Assembly: GCF_011753055.1 (NCBI RefSeq)
Contig: NZ_VWWJ01000030.1
Location: forward strand, 1 to 64,000
DNA length: 64,000 nt
Source of the DNA: Burkholderia sp. Ax-1719
GTDB taxonomy: Bacteria > Pseudomonadota > Gammaproteobacteria > Burkholderiales > Burkholderiaceae
Direction of reading: 5' to 3'
Of this stretch, positions 17,139-26,871 are shown in pieces (the stretch's first letter is position 1; every line of letters starts with the position of its first letter). The notes beneath the pieces are model-generated. The model did not search any database. It saw only the letters and a list, made by a program, of their open reading frames with translations, and was not told the DNA's origin. The translations under genes were made by a program, and so were the position numbers.

Positions 17139-18308
17139 CTAGAACAGATCGAGTTGCGGCTTTTCCCGCACGGTCTTGTCGCGCATGAATTCCGACATAT
17201 CCAGAATGCCGTGACGCCGCTCGTTCAGCCCGAGCCGCTTCACGGCCTGATGAAAGCGCTGCTTGAGCAGATCGGCCCAGAGGCCCGTGCCCTTCATGCG
17301 CTGCGAAAAATCCGACTCGTAGTCCTTGCCGCCGCGCATGTCGCGCACGCGGCTCATCACGCGCGCCGCCCGCTGCGGAAAGTGAGCCTCCAGCCAGTCC
17401 TGAAAGAGCGGCGAGACCTCCCACGGCAGACGCAGCACGATATAGCTCGCGCTGGTCGCGCCCGCTTCGGCGCAGGCTTCCAGCACGCGCTCCATGTCTG
17501 GCTCGGTCACGAAGGGAATCACGGGCGCAATGCTCACGCCCACCGGAATGCCCGCCTGCGCGAGCGTGCGGATGGTGCGCAGTCTTCGTGCGGGCGTGGC
17601 GGCGCGCGGCTCCAGCGTGCGCGCGATATCGGCGTCGAGCGTGGTGATGGTGATGGCCGCCATGAACTGCCGACGCTGCGCCATGGGCGCGAGCAGATCG
17701 ATATCGCGCTCGATCAGCGATGACTTGGTGATGGCCGCGAACGGATGCTGACGCTGCGCCAGCACCTCGATCACGCGACGCGTGAGACGCAGATCGCGTT
17801 CGATGGGTTGCCATGCGTCCGTATTCACGCCCAGCGCGATGGGTTCCGGCTCGTACGACGGCTTTGATATCTCGCGCGCGAGCAGTTCAGGCGCGTTGAT
17901 CTTCGCGTAGAGACGGCTTTCGAAATCAAGTCCCGGCGACAGCCCGAGATAGCTGTGCGTGGGCCGCGCGAAACAGTAGATGCACCCGTGCTCACACCCG
18001 CGATACGGATTGAGCGACACGTTAAAGGGAATATCGGGCGACTGGTTGCGCGTGAGGATACTTTTCGCACGCTCTTCGAACACCTGCGTGCGCAGCACAT
18101 CGGCGCCGTGGCCTTCGTCATGCGGATCGGCGCCCTCTTCGGGCGGAGTCTGCTGCCAGCCGTCGTCGTAGGTTTCGCGCTGATCGACCTCGTAGCGTCC
18201 CTGCAGGTTCGTGACCGCGCCGCGCCCCTTGCGCGGCGCAGGTGGGGCAACGGGATGCCAGTTTTCAGCGTCAGGATCAGGCTCGCGCGTGGTTTCAGGG
18301 TCGTTCAC
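17139..18308 (-). CDS. PA0069-family radical SAM protein, SOS-box controlled
   Basis: 389 residues from a GTG start. The radical SAM cluster is in YRGCEHGCIYCFARPTH, three Cys in the CxxxCxxC spacing. The PSYEPEPIALGVNTDAWQPIE and AAITITTLDADIARTLEPRAATP segments are typical of the PA0069/Rv2578c group, relatives of spore photoproduct lyase (SplB-like). The chemical target is unknown. It starts 26 bases downstream (minus sense) of a near-perfect LexA operator, which supports a DNA-repair role. The last 50 residues (GHGILDMSEFMRDKTV) are C-terminal to the barrel. Confidence 0.88.
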   Translation of the reverse strand: MNDPETTREPDPDAENWHPVAPPAPRKGRGAVTNLQGRYEVDQRETYDDGWQQTPPEEGADPHDEGHGADVLRTQVFEERAKSILTRNQSPDIPFNVSLNPYRGCEHGCIYCFARPTHSYLGLSPGLDFESRLYAKINAPELLAREISKPSYEPEPIALGVNTDAWQPIERDLRLTRRVIEVLAQRQHPFAAITKSSLIERDIDLLAPMAQRRQFMAAITITTLDADIARTLEPRAATPARRLRTIRTLAQAGIPVGVSIAPVIPFVTEPDMERVLEACAEAGATSASYIVLRLPWEVSPLFQDWLEAHFPQRAARVMSRVRDMRGGKDYESDFSQRMKGTGLWADLLKQRFHQAVKRLGLNERRHGILDMSEFMRDKTVREKPQLDLF

Positions 18309-18321
18309 GGCTCAATGCGAA

Positions 18322-18365
18322 AAAGCGTCTCGATACTGTATAAATATACAGTATCGAGACGCTTT
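18322..18365. repeat. 44-bp perfect palindrome: lrp terminator plus LexA box
   Basis: Arms of 21 bases (18322-18342 and 18345-18365) around AA. On the minus strand the second arm runs straight into a T-tract, giving a strong intrinsic terminator for lrp. The core is the LexA box described separately. Confidence 0.9.
18334..18353 (-). promoter_or_regulatory. LexA (SOS) operator and promoter of the radical SAM gene
   Basis: TACTGTATAAATATACAGTA differs from the idealised E. coli SOS box at one base. On the minus strand a promoter reads -35 TCGACA (18365-18370), 16 bases, -10 TATATT (18343-18348), so the box covers the -10. LexA of beta- and gamma-proteobacteria recognises CTGT-N8-ACAG, which is present. 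Confidence 0.85.
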
Positions 18366-18406
18366 GTCGAGCGCGAAAAACGGGGCCGTAAAAACCGCCG
18401 GAAACC

Positions 18407-18895
18407 CTACTCTCCGACAGCAATCGTCAGCGATTCCTTGATTTCCTCCATCACCACATAGCTCTTCGACTGCACCGCGCCCGGCAGTTGCAGCAGGATA
18501 TCGCCGAGCAGCTTGCGGTAGTCGGCCATCTCGCCAATGCGCGCCTTGATCAGATAGTCGAAATCGCCCGAGACCAGATGGCATTCCAGCACCTCGGGGA
18601 TCTTCTGCACCTCGCGGCGGAACTGGTCGAACATGTTGCCGCTCTTGTGGTCGAGAGTGATTTCCACGAACACCAGCAGCGCCGCGCCCAGCACATTGGG
18701 ATTCACGCGCGCGTAGTAGCCCGTGATGACGCCGTCGCGCTCCATTCGCTTGACGCGTTCGATGCAGGGCGTCACCGACAACCCCACCTGCTCCGCAAGG
18801 TCTTTCATGGCCATGCGACCGTCTTCCTGGAGCAGTTTCAGGATGCGGTGATCGAGCCGGTCGAGCGCACGGACCGGCTGACGCTGCGTTCTCAT
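18407..18895 (-). CDS. lrp: Lrp/AsnC-family transcriptional regulator
   Basis: 162 residues from MRTQRQPVRALDRLDHRIL; the upstream frame is AT-rich promoter. The N-terminal helix-turn-helix reads ILKLLQEDGRMAMKDLAEQVGLSVTPCIERVKRMERDGVI; the C-terminal RAM domain has GYYARVNPNVLGAALLVFVEI and HLVSGDFDYLIKARI. Proteins of this type sense amino acids. It is divergent from dadA, so it is probably the alanine-responsive regulator of D-amino-acid catabolism, like Lrp or DadR elsewhere. Confidence 0.92.
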   Translation of the reverse strand: MRTQRQPVRALDRLDHRILKLLQEDGRMAMKDLAEQVGLSVTPCIERVKRMERDGVITGYYARVNPNVLGAALLVFVEITLDHKSGNMFDQFRREVQKIPEVLECHLVSGDFDYLIKARIGEMADYRKLLGDILLQLPGAVQSKSYVVMEEIKESLTIAVGE

Positions 18896-19072
18896 GTTTT
18901 TTTCCTGAAAATCTGAAAAATACAATAACAAAATCTGAACGTAGAACAATAGCATAGGCGATATCACTGGCTACATCCGATTTTTCATGCCTTGTGCGCT
19001 GTACATGCCTTGGAAGGCAGTCCAGCGCGGCAAAGCGGCGTAGCCCCAAACAAATTAACTGGTGGAGCAGCT
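18896..19072. promoter_or_regulatory. Divergent lrp-dadA control region with tandem repeats
   Basis: An AT-rich stretch (about 18899-18960) in otherwise GC-rich DNA. AAAATCTGAA occurs twice, at 18908-18917 and 18930-18939, exactly 22 bases apart, two turns of the helix. That is how Lrp-type octamers meet DNA. GGAG at 19064-19067 is the dadA ribosome site. Confidence 0.6.
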
Positions 19073-20359
19073 ATGCGAGTCGTCGTGTTGGGCAGTGGTG
19101 TGGTCGGGGTGGCCAGCGCCTGGTATCTTGCCCGCGCGGGCCATGAAGTGACCGTGATCGACCGCGAGGCCGGTCCCGCACTGGAAACGAGCTTTGCGAA
19201 CGCCGGCCAGATCTCGCCGGGCTACGCAGCGCCGTGGGCCGCGCCGGGCGTGCCGCTCAAGGCCATCAAGTGGATGTTCGAAAAGCACGCGCCGCTCGCC
19301 ATCCGCCTCGACGGCACGAAGTTCCAGCTGCAGTGGATGTGGCAGATGCTGCAGAACTGCACGGCCGACCGCTACGCGCTGAACAAGGGTCGCATGGTGC
19401 GCCTCGCCGAATACAGCCGCGACTGCCTGCAGGCCCTGCGCGCCGACACCGGCATTCACTACGAAGGCCGCACGGGCGGCACGCTGCAGGTGTTCCGCAC
19501 CCAGCAGCAATTCGACGGCGCGCAGAAGGACATCGCCGTGCTCAAGGACGCCAACGTCCCCTATGAACTGCTGACCGCCGCGGAACTCCACCGCGCCGAA
19601 CCGGCGCTCGCCGCCGTCTCGCACAAGCTCACGGGCGGCCTGCGTCTGCCCGGCGACGAAACCGGCGACTGCCAGCTGTTCACCACGCGCCTGGCCGCCA
19701 TGGCGGCTGAGCTGGGCGTCAAGTTCCGCTACAACACGCCGATCGACGGACTCGTCGTACAAGGCGACCGCATCAACGGCGTGCAGTGCGGCAACGAAGT
19801 CGTGCGCGCGGATTCGTACGTGGTTGCGCTCGGCTCGTTCTCGACGAAGATGCTCGCGGGCCTTGTGAAGATTCCGGTCTACCCGCTCAAGGGCTATTCG
19901 ATCACCGCGCCGATCGTCAACACGGGCGCAGCGCCGGTGTCGACCGTGCTCGACGAAACCTACAAGATTGCGATCACGCGCTTCGACGATCGCATCCGCG
20001 TGGGCGGCATGGCCGAAATCGTCGGCTTCGACAAGACGCTCAAGCAGGCGCGGCGCGAAACGCTGGAAATGTGCGTCAACGACCTGTTCCCGGGCGGCGG
20101 CGATACGTCCAAGGCCACGTTCTGGACCGGCCTGCGCCCGATGACGCCGGACGGCACGCCGGTGGTTGGCCGCACGCCGTTCTCGAACCTGTTCCTGAAC
20201 ACGGGCCACGGCACGCTGGGCTGGACCATGTCGTGCGGCTCGGGCCAGTTGCTCGCCGACCTCATCTCGGGCAAGAAGCCCGCGATCAAGGCCGACGATC
20301 TCTCGGTTTATCGCTATCTTGGCGAACTCAAGGGCGAGCATCGCCCGGCTTACGCGTAA
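19073..20359 (+). CDS. dadA: D-amino acid dehydrogenase
   Basis: 428 residues from [26 protein letters not shown], the FAD dinucleotide fold; GGAG is five bases upstream. The enzyme oxidises D-amino acids, chiefly D-alanine, passing electrons to quinones at the inner membrane. Family segments: [50 protein letters not shown], and the C-terminal [17 protein letters not shown] with [16 protein letters not shown]. The divergent Lrp-family regulator is the expected partner. No alanine racemase (dadX) follows. Confidence 0.96.
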   Translation: MRVVVLGSGVVGVASAWYLARAGHEVTVIDREAGPALETSFANAGQISPGYAAPWAAPGVPLKAIKWMFEKHAPLAIRLDGTKFQLQWMWQMLQNCTADRYALNKGRMVRLAEYSRDCLQALRADTGIHYEGRTGGTLQVFRTQQQFDGAQKDIAVLKDANVPYELLTAAELHRAEPALAAVSHKLTGGLRLPGDETGDCQLFTTRLAAMAAELGVKFRYNTPIDGLVVQGDRINGVQCGNEVVRADSYVVALGSFSTKMLAGLVKIPVYPLKGYSITAPIVNTGAAPVSTVLDETYKIAITRFDDRIRVGGMAEIVGFDKTLKQARRETLEMCVNDLFPGGGDTSKATFWTGLRPMTPDGTPVVGRTPFSNLFLNTGHGTLGWTMSCGSGQLLADLISGKKPAIKADDLSVYRYLGELKGEHRPAYA

Positions 20360-20383
20360 CGCTCGGGTCACGCTTCGAACACA

Positions 20384-20416
20384 AAAACGGCGGCTCTTTT
20401 CGAGGGCCGCCGTTTT
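20384..20416 (+). terminator. Bidirectional terminator between dadA and the acyl-CoA dehydrogenase
   Basis: AAAACGGCGGC (20384-20394) pairs with GCCGCCGTTTT (20406-20416) around an 11-base loop. Confidence 0.88.
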
Positions 20417-20440
20417 GCGTTTACACGTCCTGTCGCCCGT

Positions 20441-22228
20441 TCAGAACTGATCTTCCGCCAGCGCCAGCACGCCGTCCGAACCATTCGCGCCGACGATCGA
20501 CGCTTCCAGCGCCACCGCCTGCGGCAACACATGTTCGGCGTAGCACTGCGCCATGGCGATCTTCGCACCGTGGAACTTCGGATCGTCCTGCATGAGCCGC
20601 GCGGAGGCGAGCATCGCGCGCGCCATCTGCCAGCCGCCCAGCACGATGCCCGCGAGCTTCAGATACGGCACGCTGCCCGCGAATACCGCGTTCGGATCGC
20701 GCTTCGCATTGGCGAGCACGAAATCCACCGTCAGCCCCAAGGCCTGCTGGCCGAGCGCCAGATGGTTCGCCATTGACTTGAAAGCCGCACCTTCCTGCGC
20801 CACCAGTTCCGCGACGGTCTGGCCGATCTCGCCGATCAAGGTCTTGACCACCGCGCCGCCGTCTCGCAGCGTCTTGCGACCGATCAGGTCGTTGGCCTGG
20901 ATCGCCGTGGTGCCTTCGTAGATCGCCAGAATGCGCGCATCGCGATAGAACTGCGCCGCGCCGGTTTCCTCGATAAAGCCCATGCCGCCATGCACCTGCA
21001 CGCCCAGGCTCGCGACCTCGATAGCGAGTTCCGTGCTCCAGCCCTTCACAATCGGCACCAGATATTCGTAGCGCGCCTGATGCTGCGCGCGCCGCGTCTC
21101 ATCGGGATCGCGATGCGCGCGGTCGCTCTCCCCCGCCGCGACATACGCGAGCGCGCGCGCGGCCTCGGTCAGCGCACGCATGGTGGCGAGCATGCGGCGC
21201 ACATCCGGGTGATGAATGATCGTCACCGCCGCCTTCGACGAACCATCGACGGGCCGGCTCTGCACGCGCTCCTTCGCATAGGCCAGCGCCTTCTGGTACG
21301 CGCGATCGGCAATCGCCACGCCCTGCATGCCCACCGCAAAACGCGCGGCGTTCATCATGATGAACATGTACTCCAGGCCGCGATTTTCTTCGCCGATCAA
21401 CTCGCCAATCGCGCCGCCGTGGTCGCCGTACTGAAGCACCGCCGTCGGGCTCGCCTTGATGCCGAGCTTGTGTTCGATCGACACGCAGTGGACGTCGTTG
21501 CGCGCGCCCAGCGTGCCGTCTTCGTCGATGAGGAACTTCGGCACGATGAAAAGTGAAATGCCCTTCACGCCTTCGGGCGCATCCGGCGTGCGCGCCAGCA
21601 CGAGATGGACGATGTTCTCCGCCATATCGTGCTCGCCCCACGTGATGAAGATTTTGGTGCCGAACAGCTTGTAGGTGCCGTCGGGCTGCGGCTCGGCGCG
21701 GGTGCGCACGGCCGCGAGATCGGAGCCGGCCTGCGGCTCGGTGAGGTTCATCGTGCCGGTCCATTGGCCCGAGATCAGCTTCGGCACGAAGCGCTGCTTC
21801 TGCTCTTCACTGCCCGCCGTGAGCAGCGCTTCGATCGCGCCATCGGTCAGCAGCGGACACAGCGCGAAAGAAAGATTGGCGGCATTGAGCATCTCCACGC
21901 AGGGCGTGCCGACGAGCTTGGGCAAACCCTGTCCTTTGTATTCCTGAGGATGTTGCACGCCCTGCCAGCCGCCAGCCACATACTGACCGAATGCCTGCAC
22001 GAAACCGGGCGTCGCGTGCACCGCACCATTGTCCCAGCGGCTGGGGTTGCGGTCGCCTTCGGCATTCAGCGGCGCGAGCACTTCGCCGCAAAATTTCGCG
22101 GCCTCGTGCAGGACGGCTTCGACGGTCTCAGGCGTGGCGTCCTCGCCGCCGGGCAGCGCGGCAATCTCGTCGAGTCCCGCTAGCTGCTGCATCACGAACA
22201 ACATGTCCTTGATCGGTGCGTCGTACAT
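20441..22228 (-). CDS. Acyl-CoA dehydrogenase, long form
   Basis: 595 residues. This FAD enzyme introduces the alpha,beta double bond in acyl-CoA and hands electrons to ETF. An N-terminal short domain, FAD segments LTEPQAGSDLAAVRTRAEP and KIFITWGEHDMAENI, and the catalytic Glu in LAIYEGTTAIQANDL are visible. The extra C-terminal domain of about 130 residues places it in the long group that includes DmdC-type methylmercaptopropionyl-CoA dehydrogenases. The true acyl substrate cannot be read from sequence. Just downstream of etfBA, whose product is its electron acceptor, though a terminator separates them. Confidence 0.92.
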   Translation of the reverse strand: MYDAPIKDMLFVMQQLAGLDEIAALPGGEDATPETVEAVLHEAAKFCGEVLAPLNAEGDRNPSRWDNGAVHATPGFVQAFGQYVAGGWQGVQHPQEYKGQGLPKLVGTPCVEMLNAANLSFALCPLLTDGAIEALLTAGSEEQKQRFVPKLISGQWTGTMNLTEPQAGSDLAAVRTRAEPQPDGTYKLFGTKIFITWGEHDMAENIVHLVLARTPDAPEGVKGISLFIVPKFLIDEDGTLGARNDVHCVSIEHKLGIKASPTAVLQYGDHGGAIGELIGEENRGLEYMFIMMNAARFAVGMQGVAIADRAYQKALAYAKERVQSRPVDGSSKAAVTIIHHPDVRRMLATMRALTEAARALAYVAAGESDRAHRDPDETRRAQHQARYEYLVPIVKGWSTELAIEVASLGVQVHGGMGFIEETGAAQFYRDARILAIYEGTTAIQANDLIGRKTLRDGGAVVKTLIGEIGQTVAELVAQEGAAFKSMANHLALGQQALGLTVDFVLANAKRDPNAVFAGSVPYLKLAGIVLGGWQMARAMLASARLMQDDPKFHGAKIAMAQCYAEHVLPQAVALEASIVGANGSDGVLALAEDQF

Positions 22229-22271
22229 GTCAGTCCTCCCAGTCTCCGGTTACCGGAAATATCGGAAAACG

Positions 22272-22300
22272 AAAAAGGGGCGCTTGGAGCGCCCCTTTTT
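22272..22300 (-). terminator. Terminator between etfA and the acyl-CoA dehydrogenase
   Basis: AAAAAGGGGCGC (22272-22283), loop of five, GCGCCCCTTTTT (22289-22300). It ends the etfBA message, so the dehydrogenase needs its own promoter or readthrough. Confidence 0.92.
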
Positions 22301-22348
22301 CGTGTCAGACGTCATGTGCCAGCCACGCGTCTGTTGTGCTGTTCCTGC

Positions 22349-23284
22349 TTAGCCGAGCTCTTTGACGAGCTCCGGCACGACCGTGAACAGATCGCCGACG
22401 AGACCGTAATCGGCCACGCTGAAGATCGGCGCTTCTTCGTCCTTGTTGATCGCGACGATGACCTTCGAGTCTTTCATGCCCGCCAGATGCTGGATCGCGC
22501 CCGAGATGCCGACCGCCACGTACAGTTGCGGCGCGACGATCTTGCCGGTTTGACCGACTTGATAGTCGTTCGGCACATAGCCTGCGTCCACTGCTGCGCG
22601 CGATGCGCCGAGTGCTGCGTTGAGCTTGTCAGCCAGCGGTTCGAGCACTTGCGTGTAGTTCTCGCCGCTGCCCAGACCACGGCCACCCGAGACGATGATC
22701 TTCGCGCTCGTCAGTTCCGGACGGTCGAGCTTCGTGACTTCGCGGCCAACGAAAGCGGCCTTGCCGTTGTCTGCTGCGGCTTCCAGCTTTTCGACTGCTG
22801 CGCTGCCACCTTCGGCTGCCACTGCGTCGAATGCCGTCGTACGGACCGTGATGACCTTGACCGGATCAGCCGATTGCACGGTTGCAATGGCGTTGCCAGC
22901 ATAGATCGGACGCTCGAACGTGTCCGGCGAATCGACTGCCGTGATGTCCGAAATCTGCGCGACGTCCAGCTTCGCAGCGATACGCGGCGTGACGTTCTTG
23001 CCTGCTGCCGTGGCCGGCGCGAGGATGTGGGAGTAGTTCTTTGCGATAGCCAGAACCGTTGCTTCGACGTTCTCAGCCAGGCCTTGCGCGAGTTGCGGCG
23101 CGTCGGCCAGCAGCACCTTCGAAACGCCAGCGATCTTCGCTGCTGCGTCAGCCGCAGCTTGAGCGTTGTGGCCAGCGACCAGCACATGCACATCGCCGCC
23201 AATCTTCTGTGCCGCAGCAACCGTGTTCAGCGTTGCAGCCTTGATCGACTGATTGTCGTGTTCAGCAATAACCAGATTCGTCAT
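22349..23284 (-). CDS. etfA: Electron transfer flavoprotein, alpha subunit
   Basis: 311 residues. With EtfB it accepts electrons from acyl-CoA and other dehydrogenases and delivers them to ETF-quinone oxidoreductase. The C-terminal FAD-binding signature is [12 protein letters not shown], then [35 protein letters not shown]. Fifteen bases separate it from etfB, in the same operon. GGGAG lies before the ATG. Confidence 0.97.
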   Translation of the reverse strand: MTNLVIAEHDNQSIKAATLNTVAAAQKIGGDVHVLVAGHNAQAAADAAAKIAGVSKVLLADAPQLAQGLAENVEATVLAIAKNYSHILAPATAAGKNVTPRIAAKLDVAQISDITAVDSPDTFERPIYAGNAIATVQSADPVKVITVRTTAFDAVAAEGGSAAVEKLEAAADNGKAAFVGREVTKLDRPELTSAKIIVSGGRGLGSGENYTQVLEPLADKLNAALGASRAAVDAGYVPNDYQVGQTGKIVAPQLYVAVGISGAIQHLAGMKDSKVIVAINKDEEAPIFSVADYGLVGDLFTVVPELVKELG

Positions 23285-23299
23285 TTTCTTCTCGCTCCC

Positions 23300-24049
23300 T
23301 TACAGCACCTTGGCTTCGGTCTTCAGCTTCTCGACCAGCGTCTTCACGTCCGCGACCTTCACGCCTGCCGAACGCTTCGGCGGCTCAGCAACCTTGAGGG
23401 TCTTCAGACGCGGCGTGACGTCCACACCGAGGTCTTCCGGCTTGATCATCTCCAGCGGCTTCTTCTTCGCCTTCATGATGTTCGGCAGCGTGACGTAGCG
23501 CGGTTCGTTCAGGCGCAGGTCCGTCGTGACGACTGCGGGCAGCGTCAGCGACAGCGTTTCCGCGCCGCCGTCGACTTCACGCGCAACCGTGGCCTTGCCA
23601 TCAGCAACCGTGATCTTCGAAGCGAAGGTGGCTTGCGGCAGGTCGGCCAGCGCAGCCAGCATCTGGCCGGTCTGGTTCGAATCGTCGTCGATAGCCTGCT
23701 TGCCGAGGATGACCAGCTGCGGCTGTTCCTTGTCGACCAGCGCCTTGAGCAGCTTGGCGACAGCCAGCGGCTGCAGGTCTTCGTTCGACTCGATCAGGAT
23801 CGCACGGTCCGCGCCGATCGCCAGCGCCGTGCGCAGCGTTTCCTGCGCTTGCGTGACGCCAGCGGAAACAGCAATGACTTCCGTCGCGATACCCGCTTCC
23901 TTCAGACGCACCGCCTCTTCCACGGCGATTTCGTCGAACGGGTTCATCGACATTTTCACGTTCGCGATGTCGACGCCCGTGCCGTCCGACTTCACACGAA
24001 CCTTCACGTTGTAATCGACTACGCGCTTGACTGGCACAAGGACTTTCAT
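23300..24049 (-). CDS. etfB: Electron transfer flavoprotein, beta subunit
   Basis: 249 residues starting [20 protein letters not shown], the standard EtfB opening. It binds AMP and forms the dimer with Etf[17 protein letters not shown] and [26 protein letters not shown] are family motifs, and the [14 protein letters not shown] segment near the C-terminus is the dehydrogenase-recognition region. First gene of etfBA; GGAG precedes the ATG by eight bases. Confidence 0.97.
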   Translation of the reverse strand: MKVLVPVKRVVDYNVKVRVKSDGTGVDIANVKMSMNPFDEIAVEEAVRLKEAGIATEVIAVSAGVTQAQETLRTALAIGADRAILIESNEDLQPLAVAKLLKALVDKEQPQLVILGKQAIDDDSNQTGQMLAALADLPQATFASKITVADGKATVAREVDGGAETLSLTLPAVVTTDLRLNEPRYVTLPNIMKAKKKPLEMIKPEDLGVDVTPRLKTLKVAEPPKRSAGVKVADVKTLVEKLKTEAKVL

Positions 24050-24089
24050 TCACATGCTCCGAAGTTACGAATACGTCAACCTGGCGGAC

Positions 24090-24095
24090 ATTATA
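24090..24095 (-). promoter_or_regulatory. -10 of etfBA
   Basis: A perfect TATAAT on the minus strand, 40 bases upstream of etfB. No strong -35. It lies in the 249-base gap between etfB and metQ. Confidence 0.55.
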
Positions 24096-24229
24096 GCGAT
24101 AGCGTTCCCGCGCGCATCCGCCGCCAGCATTTTTCCCGCACGACCCGCTTTGCTGCCGCAGCCGCCCCATTTTTGCGGCCTGGCTGCCTTGTTCGTCGAT
24201 AGCGAACGGTCGTGCGATTTTATGTCGGA

Positions 24230-24253
24230 AAAAACCCGGACTCAAGTCCGGGC
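24230..24253 (-). terminator. Terminator of the metNIQ operon
   Basis: On the minus strand CCCGGACT, loop TG, AGTCCGGG, then TTTTTT. It lies 45 bases after metQ. Confidence 0.9.
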
Positions 24254-24298
24254 TCCGACTGAATTCTCTATCTAATTCGTCGAGATCGGCGCCCGCCC

Positions 24299-25105
24299 TC
24301 ACCAGGAGGCGATCACCGCCCCGCCGAATTTCTGCTCGATGTACTGCTTGACCTCCGGCGAACGGTACGCCGCCGCCAGCTTCGCCGCCCACGGCTTGTT
24401 GCGGTCTTCGGCACGGATCGCGAGGATATTCACGTACGGCCCGTGCGGATCTTCGATCGCAATCGCGTCCGCCTTCGGCTTCAGGCCCGCCTGCATCGCG
24501 AAGTTCGTGTTGATGGCGGCGGCGTCCACATCGTCGAGCGAACGCGGAATCTGCGCTGCGTCCAGTTCGACGATCTTCAGCTTCCTGGGGTTATCCACGA
24601 TGTCGATCGGCGCGGCCTTCAGACCCGCATCGGCGCGCAACTTGATGAGGCCCTGCGTTTGCAGGAGCAGCAAGGCGCGTCCGCCGTTGGTCGGGTCATT
24701 GGGCACCGCAATCCGCGCGCCCGGCTTGAGATCCGCGAGCGACTTGATCTTCTTCGAGTAGATGCCCATCGGGAAGGTCACCGTATCGGCAAGCTTGACG
24801 AGCTTGTAGCCACGGTCCTTCACTTGCGCATCCAGATACGGCTCGTGCTGATAGCTGTTGGCGTCGAGATCGCCGCCCGCCAGCGCCGCGTTCGGCTGCA
24901 CGTAGTCCGAGAACTCGACGATCTTGATGTCGAGCCCGTTCTTCGCCGCCACGCGCTTCACCACTTCCATCACCTGCTCGTGCGGGCCGCCCGTCACGCC
25001 CACCTTGATGCTTTCGCCCGCATACGCGAGCGAGACGCCCAGCGGCGCGGCGAGTGCGACCGCGCCAAGCGCAGCCGCCATCTTCATCACAAACCGACGT
25101 TGCAT
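24299..25105 (-). CDS. metQ: Methionine ABC transporter substrate-binding protein
   Basis: 268 residues from ATG MQRRFVMKMAAALG, with AAAGG eight bases upstream (a TTG two codons earlier is less likely). MetQ binds methionine in the periplasm and delivers it to MetNI. Visible: IKVGVTGGPHEQVMEVVKRVA, QHEPYLDAQVKDRGY, FPMGIYSKKIKSLADLKPGARIAVP. A signal peptide is followed by AYAGESIKVG with no Cys, so unlike the lipoprotein MetQ of E. coli it appears to be a free periplasmic protein. Third gene of metN-metI-metQ. Confidence 0.95.
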   Translation of the reverse strand: MQRRFVMKMAAALGAVALAAPLGVSLAYAGESIKVGVTGGPHEQVMEVVKRVAAKNGLDIKIVEFSDYVQPNAALAGGDLDANSYQHEPYLDAQVKDRGYKLVKLADTVTFPMGIYSKKIKSLADLKPGARIAVPNDPTNGGRALLLLQTQGLIKLRADAGLKAAPIDIVDNPRKLKIVELDAAQIPRSLDDVDAAAINTNFAMQAGLKPKADAIAIEDPHGPYVNILAIRAEDRNKPWAAKLAAAYRSPEVKQYIEQKFGGAVIASW

Positions 25106-25190
25106 AGCCAAACCTTTGTCTCTGTAGTTATCTATCTATATCGAAAAAACGTCTGGCCAGCCTCGTCGCTTCGGACGAGTTATGTGCGGC

Positions 25191-25844
25191 TTATTTGTGG
25201 CTCAGACGTCGCACCAGCCAGTCGCCGAACGACTGCACGATCTGCACGAACACGATCAGCACCACGACCACCAGCAGCATCACTTCCGGCTCGAAACGCT
25301 GATAGCCGTAACGGATGCCCAGGTCGCCCAGGCCGCCGCCGCCGATCGCGCCGGCCATCGCCGAATAGCCGACCAGCGAAATGAAGGTGATCGTCAGGCC
25401 CGCCACCACGCCGGGCAGCGACTCGGGCAGCAGCACCTTGAAGACGATCTGGCTGGTGCTCGCGCCCATCGATTGCGCGGCTTCGATCAGACCGCGATCG
25501 ACTTCACGCAGCGCGGTTTCCACCAGGCGCGCGATGAACGGCGCGGCGGAAATCGTCAGCGGCACGATCGCGGCGGCCGTGCCGATCGACGAACCCACGA
25601 TGATGCGCGTAAACGGAATCACCGCCACCAGCAGGATGATGAACGGCGTCGAGCGCACGGCGTTGACGACCACGCCCATCGCGCGATTGACGGCCACGTT
25701 CTGCAGCACGCCGTTGCGGTCCGTCAGATAGAGCAGCACGCCCAGCGGCAGGCCCACAGCAGCGCCGACCAGTCCGGAAATGCCCACCATGATGAGCGTC
25801 TCCCAGAACGACTGGACGAACATATCGAACATTTCACTCCACAT
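25191..25844 (-). CDS. metI: Methionine ABC transporter permease
   Basis: 217 residues with five hydrophobic segments and the permease signature [57 protein letters not shown] is characteristic of MetI. It overlaps the end of metN by 11 bases, so translation is coupled. Confidence 0.96.
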   Translation of the reverse strand: MWSEMFDMFVQSFWETLIMVGISGLVGAAVGLPLGVLLYLTDRNGVLQNVAVNRAMGVVVNAVRSTPFIILLVAVIPFTRIIVGSSIGTAAAIVPLTISAAPFIARLVETALREVDRGLIEAAQSMGASTSQIVFKVLLPESLPGVVAGLTITFISLVGYSAMAGAIGGGGLGDLGIRYGYQRFEPEVMLLVVVVLIVFVQIVQSFGDWLVRRLSHK

Positions 25845-26871
25845 GGGACAGCTCCTCTACCACCACACCCTGCTCGCGCAGCCACGTCATGGCCTGCGCC
25901 ACCTTCACCGCATCGCCGCCCGCGAGCACCGCGAGCGAGCCGAACGCCTGCCCCTGGATCTCGTCGATCTGGCCATGCAGGATGTTGAAATCGAGTTCGA
26001 AGCGACGGATCGTTTCCGACAGCACCGGCTGATCGACGCCCGAGCCCTTGAAGGCCAGACGCAGCAGATGCGCGTTGCCCTTGGCGAGACGCTCGACCAC
26101 ACGGGCCTTGAGCGTGGGCGGCAGTTCCTGGGCGATGACATCGCCCAGCAGTGCGCGCGTGACTTCGTGGTGCGGTTGCAGGAACACGTCGAGCACCGGA
26201 CCGGTTTCCACCACACGGCCCGCGTCCAGCACGGCCACGCGGTCGCAGACCTGTTTGATCACTTCCATCTGGTGCGTGATCATCACGATGGTCAGGTTCA
26301 GCTCGCGATTGATCTTGCGCAGCAGGTCAAGAATCGCCCGCGTGGTTTCCGGATCGAGTGCGGAAGTCGCTTCGTCCGAGAGCAGCACCTTCGGCTTGCT
26401 CGCCAGTGCGCGCGCGATGCCCACGCGCTGCTTCTGTCCGCCGCTGATCTGCGACGGATAACGATCTTTCTGCGCCGTCAGGCCCACCAGCTCGAGCAAC
26501 GGCAGCACCGCCTCTTCGATCTGCGCGCGCTTCATGCCCGCGAGTTCGAGCGGCAGCGCCACGTTCTCGTACACCGTGCGCGACGACAGCAGGTTGAAGT
26601 GCTGGAAGATCATGCCGATTTCACGGCGCGCTGCGCGCAGATCGGCGCTGGAGAGCGTCGTCAGCGTGCGGCCGTTGACGACGATGTCGCCTTCGGTGGG
26701 TCGCGTGAGCAGATTGAGGGTGCGCACGAGCGTACTCTTGCCCGCGCCGCTGCGGCCGATGATGCCGAACACCTCGCCCTGCGGAATCGTCAGATTGACG
26801 TTGTGCAACGCCTCGACCTGGCCGCCATTCGGGCCGGCAAAGCGCTGGAACACATTTCGAATTTCGATCAT
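25834..26871 (-). CDS. metN: Methionine ABC transporter ATPase
   Basis: 345 residues from [17 protein letters not shown]. Walker [13 protein letters not shown] (about 40), signature [15 protein letters not shown] (about 140), Walker [16 protein letters not shown]. The last 100 residues form the NIL regulatory domain, which in E. coli binds methionine and inhibits the pump. First gene of the operon. The longer upstream frame is promoter sequence. Confidence 0.97.
   Translation of the reverse strand: MIEIRNVFQRFAGPNGGQVEALHNVNLTIPQGEVFGIIGRSGAGKSTLVRTLNLLTRPTEGDIVVNGRTLTTLSSADLRAARREIGMIFQHFNLLSSRTVYENVALPLELAGMKRAQIEEAVLPLLELVGLTAQKDRYPSQISGGQKQRVGIARALASKPKVLLSDEATSALDPETTRAILDLLRKINRELNLTIVMITHQMEVIKQVCDRVAVLDAGRVVETGPVLDVFLQPHHEVTRALLGDVIAQELPPTLKARVVERLAKGNAHLLRLAFKGSGVDQPVLSETIRRFELDFNILHGQIDEIQGQAFGSLAVLAGGDAVKVAQAMTWLREQGVVVEELSHVE

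Noticed and set aside
19055-20371. 438-codon frame opposite dadA
   Set aside because: Antisense shadow of a well-supported dehydrogenase.
22316-24202. 628-codon plus-strand frame opposite etfA and etfB
   Set aside because: Arg-rich, spans two opposite-strand genes and the gap between them, no domain.
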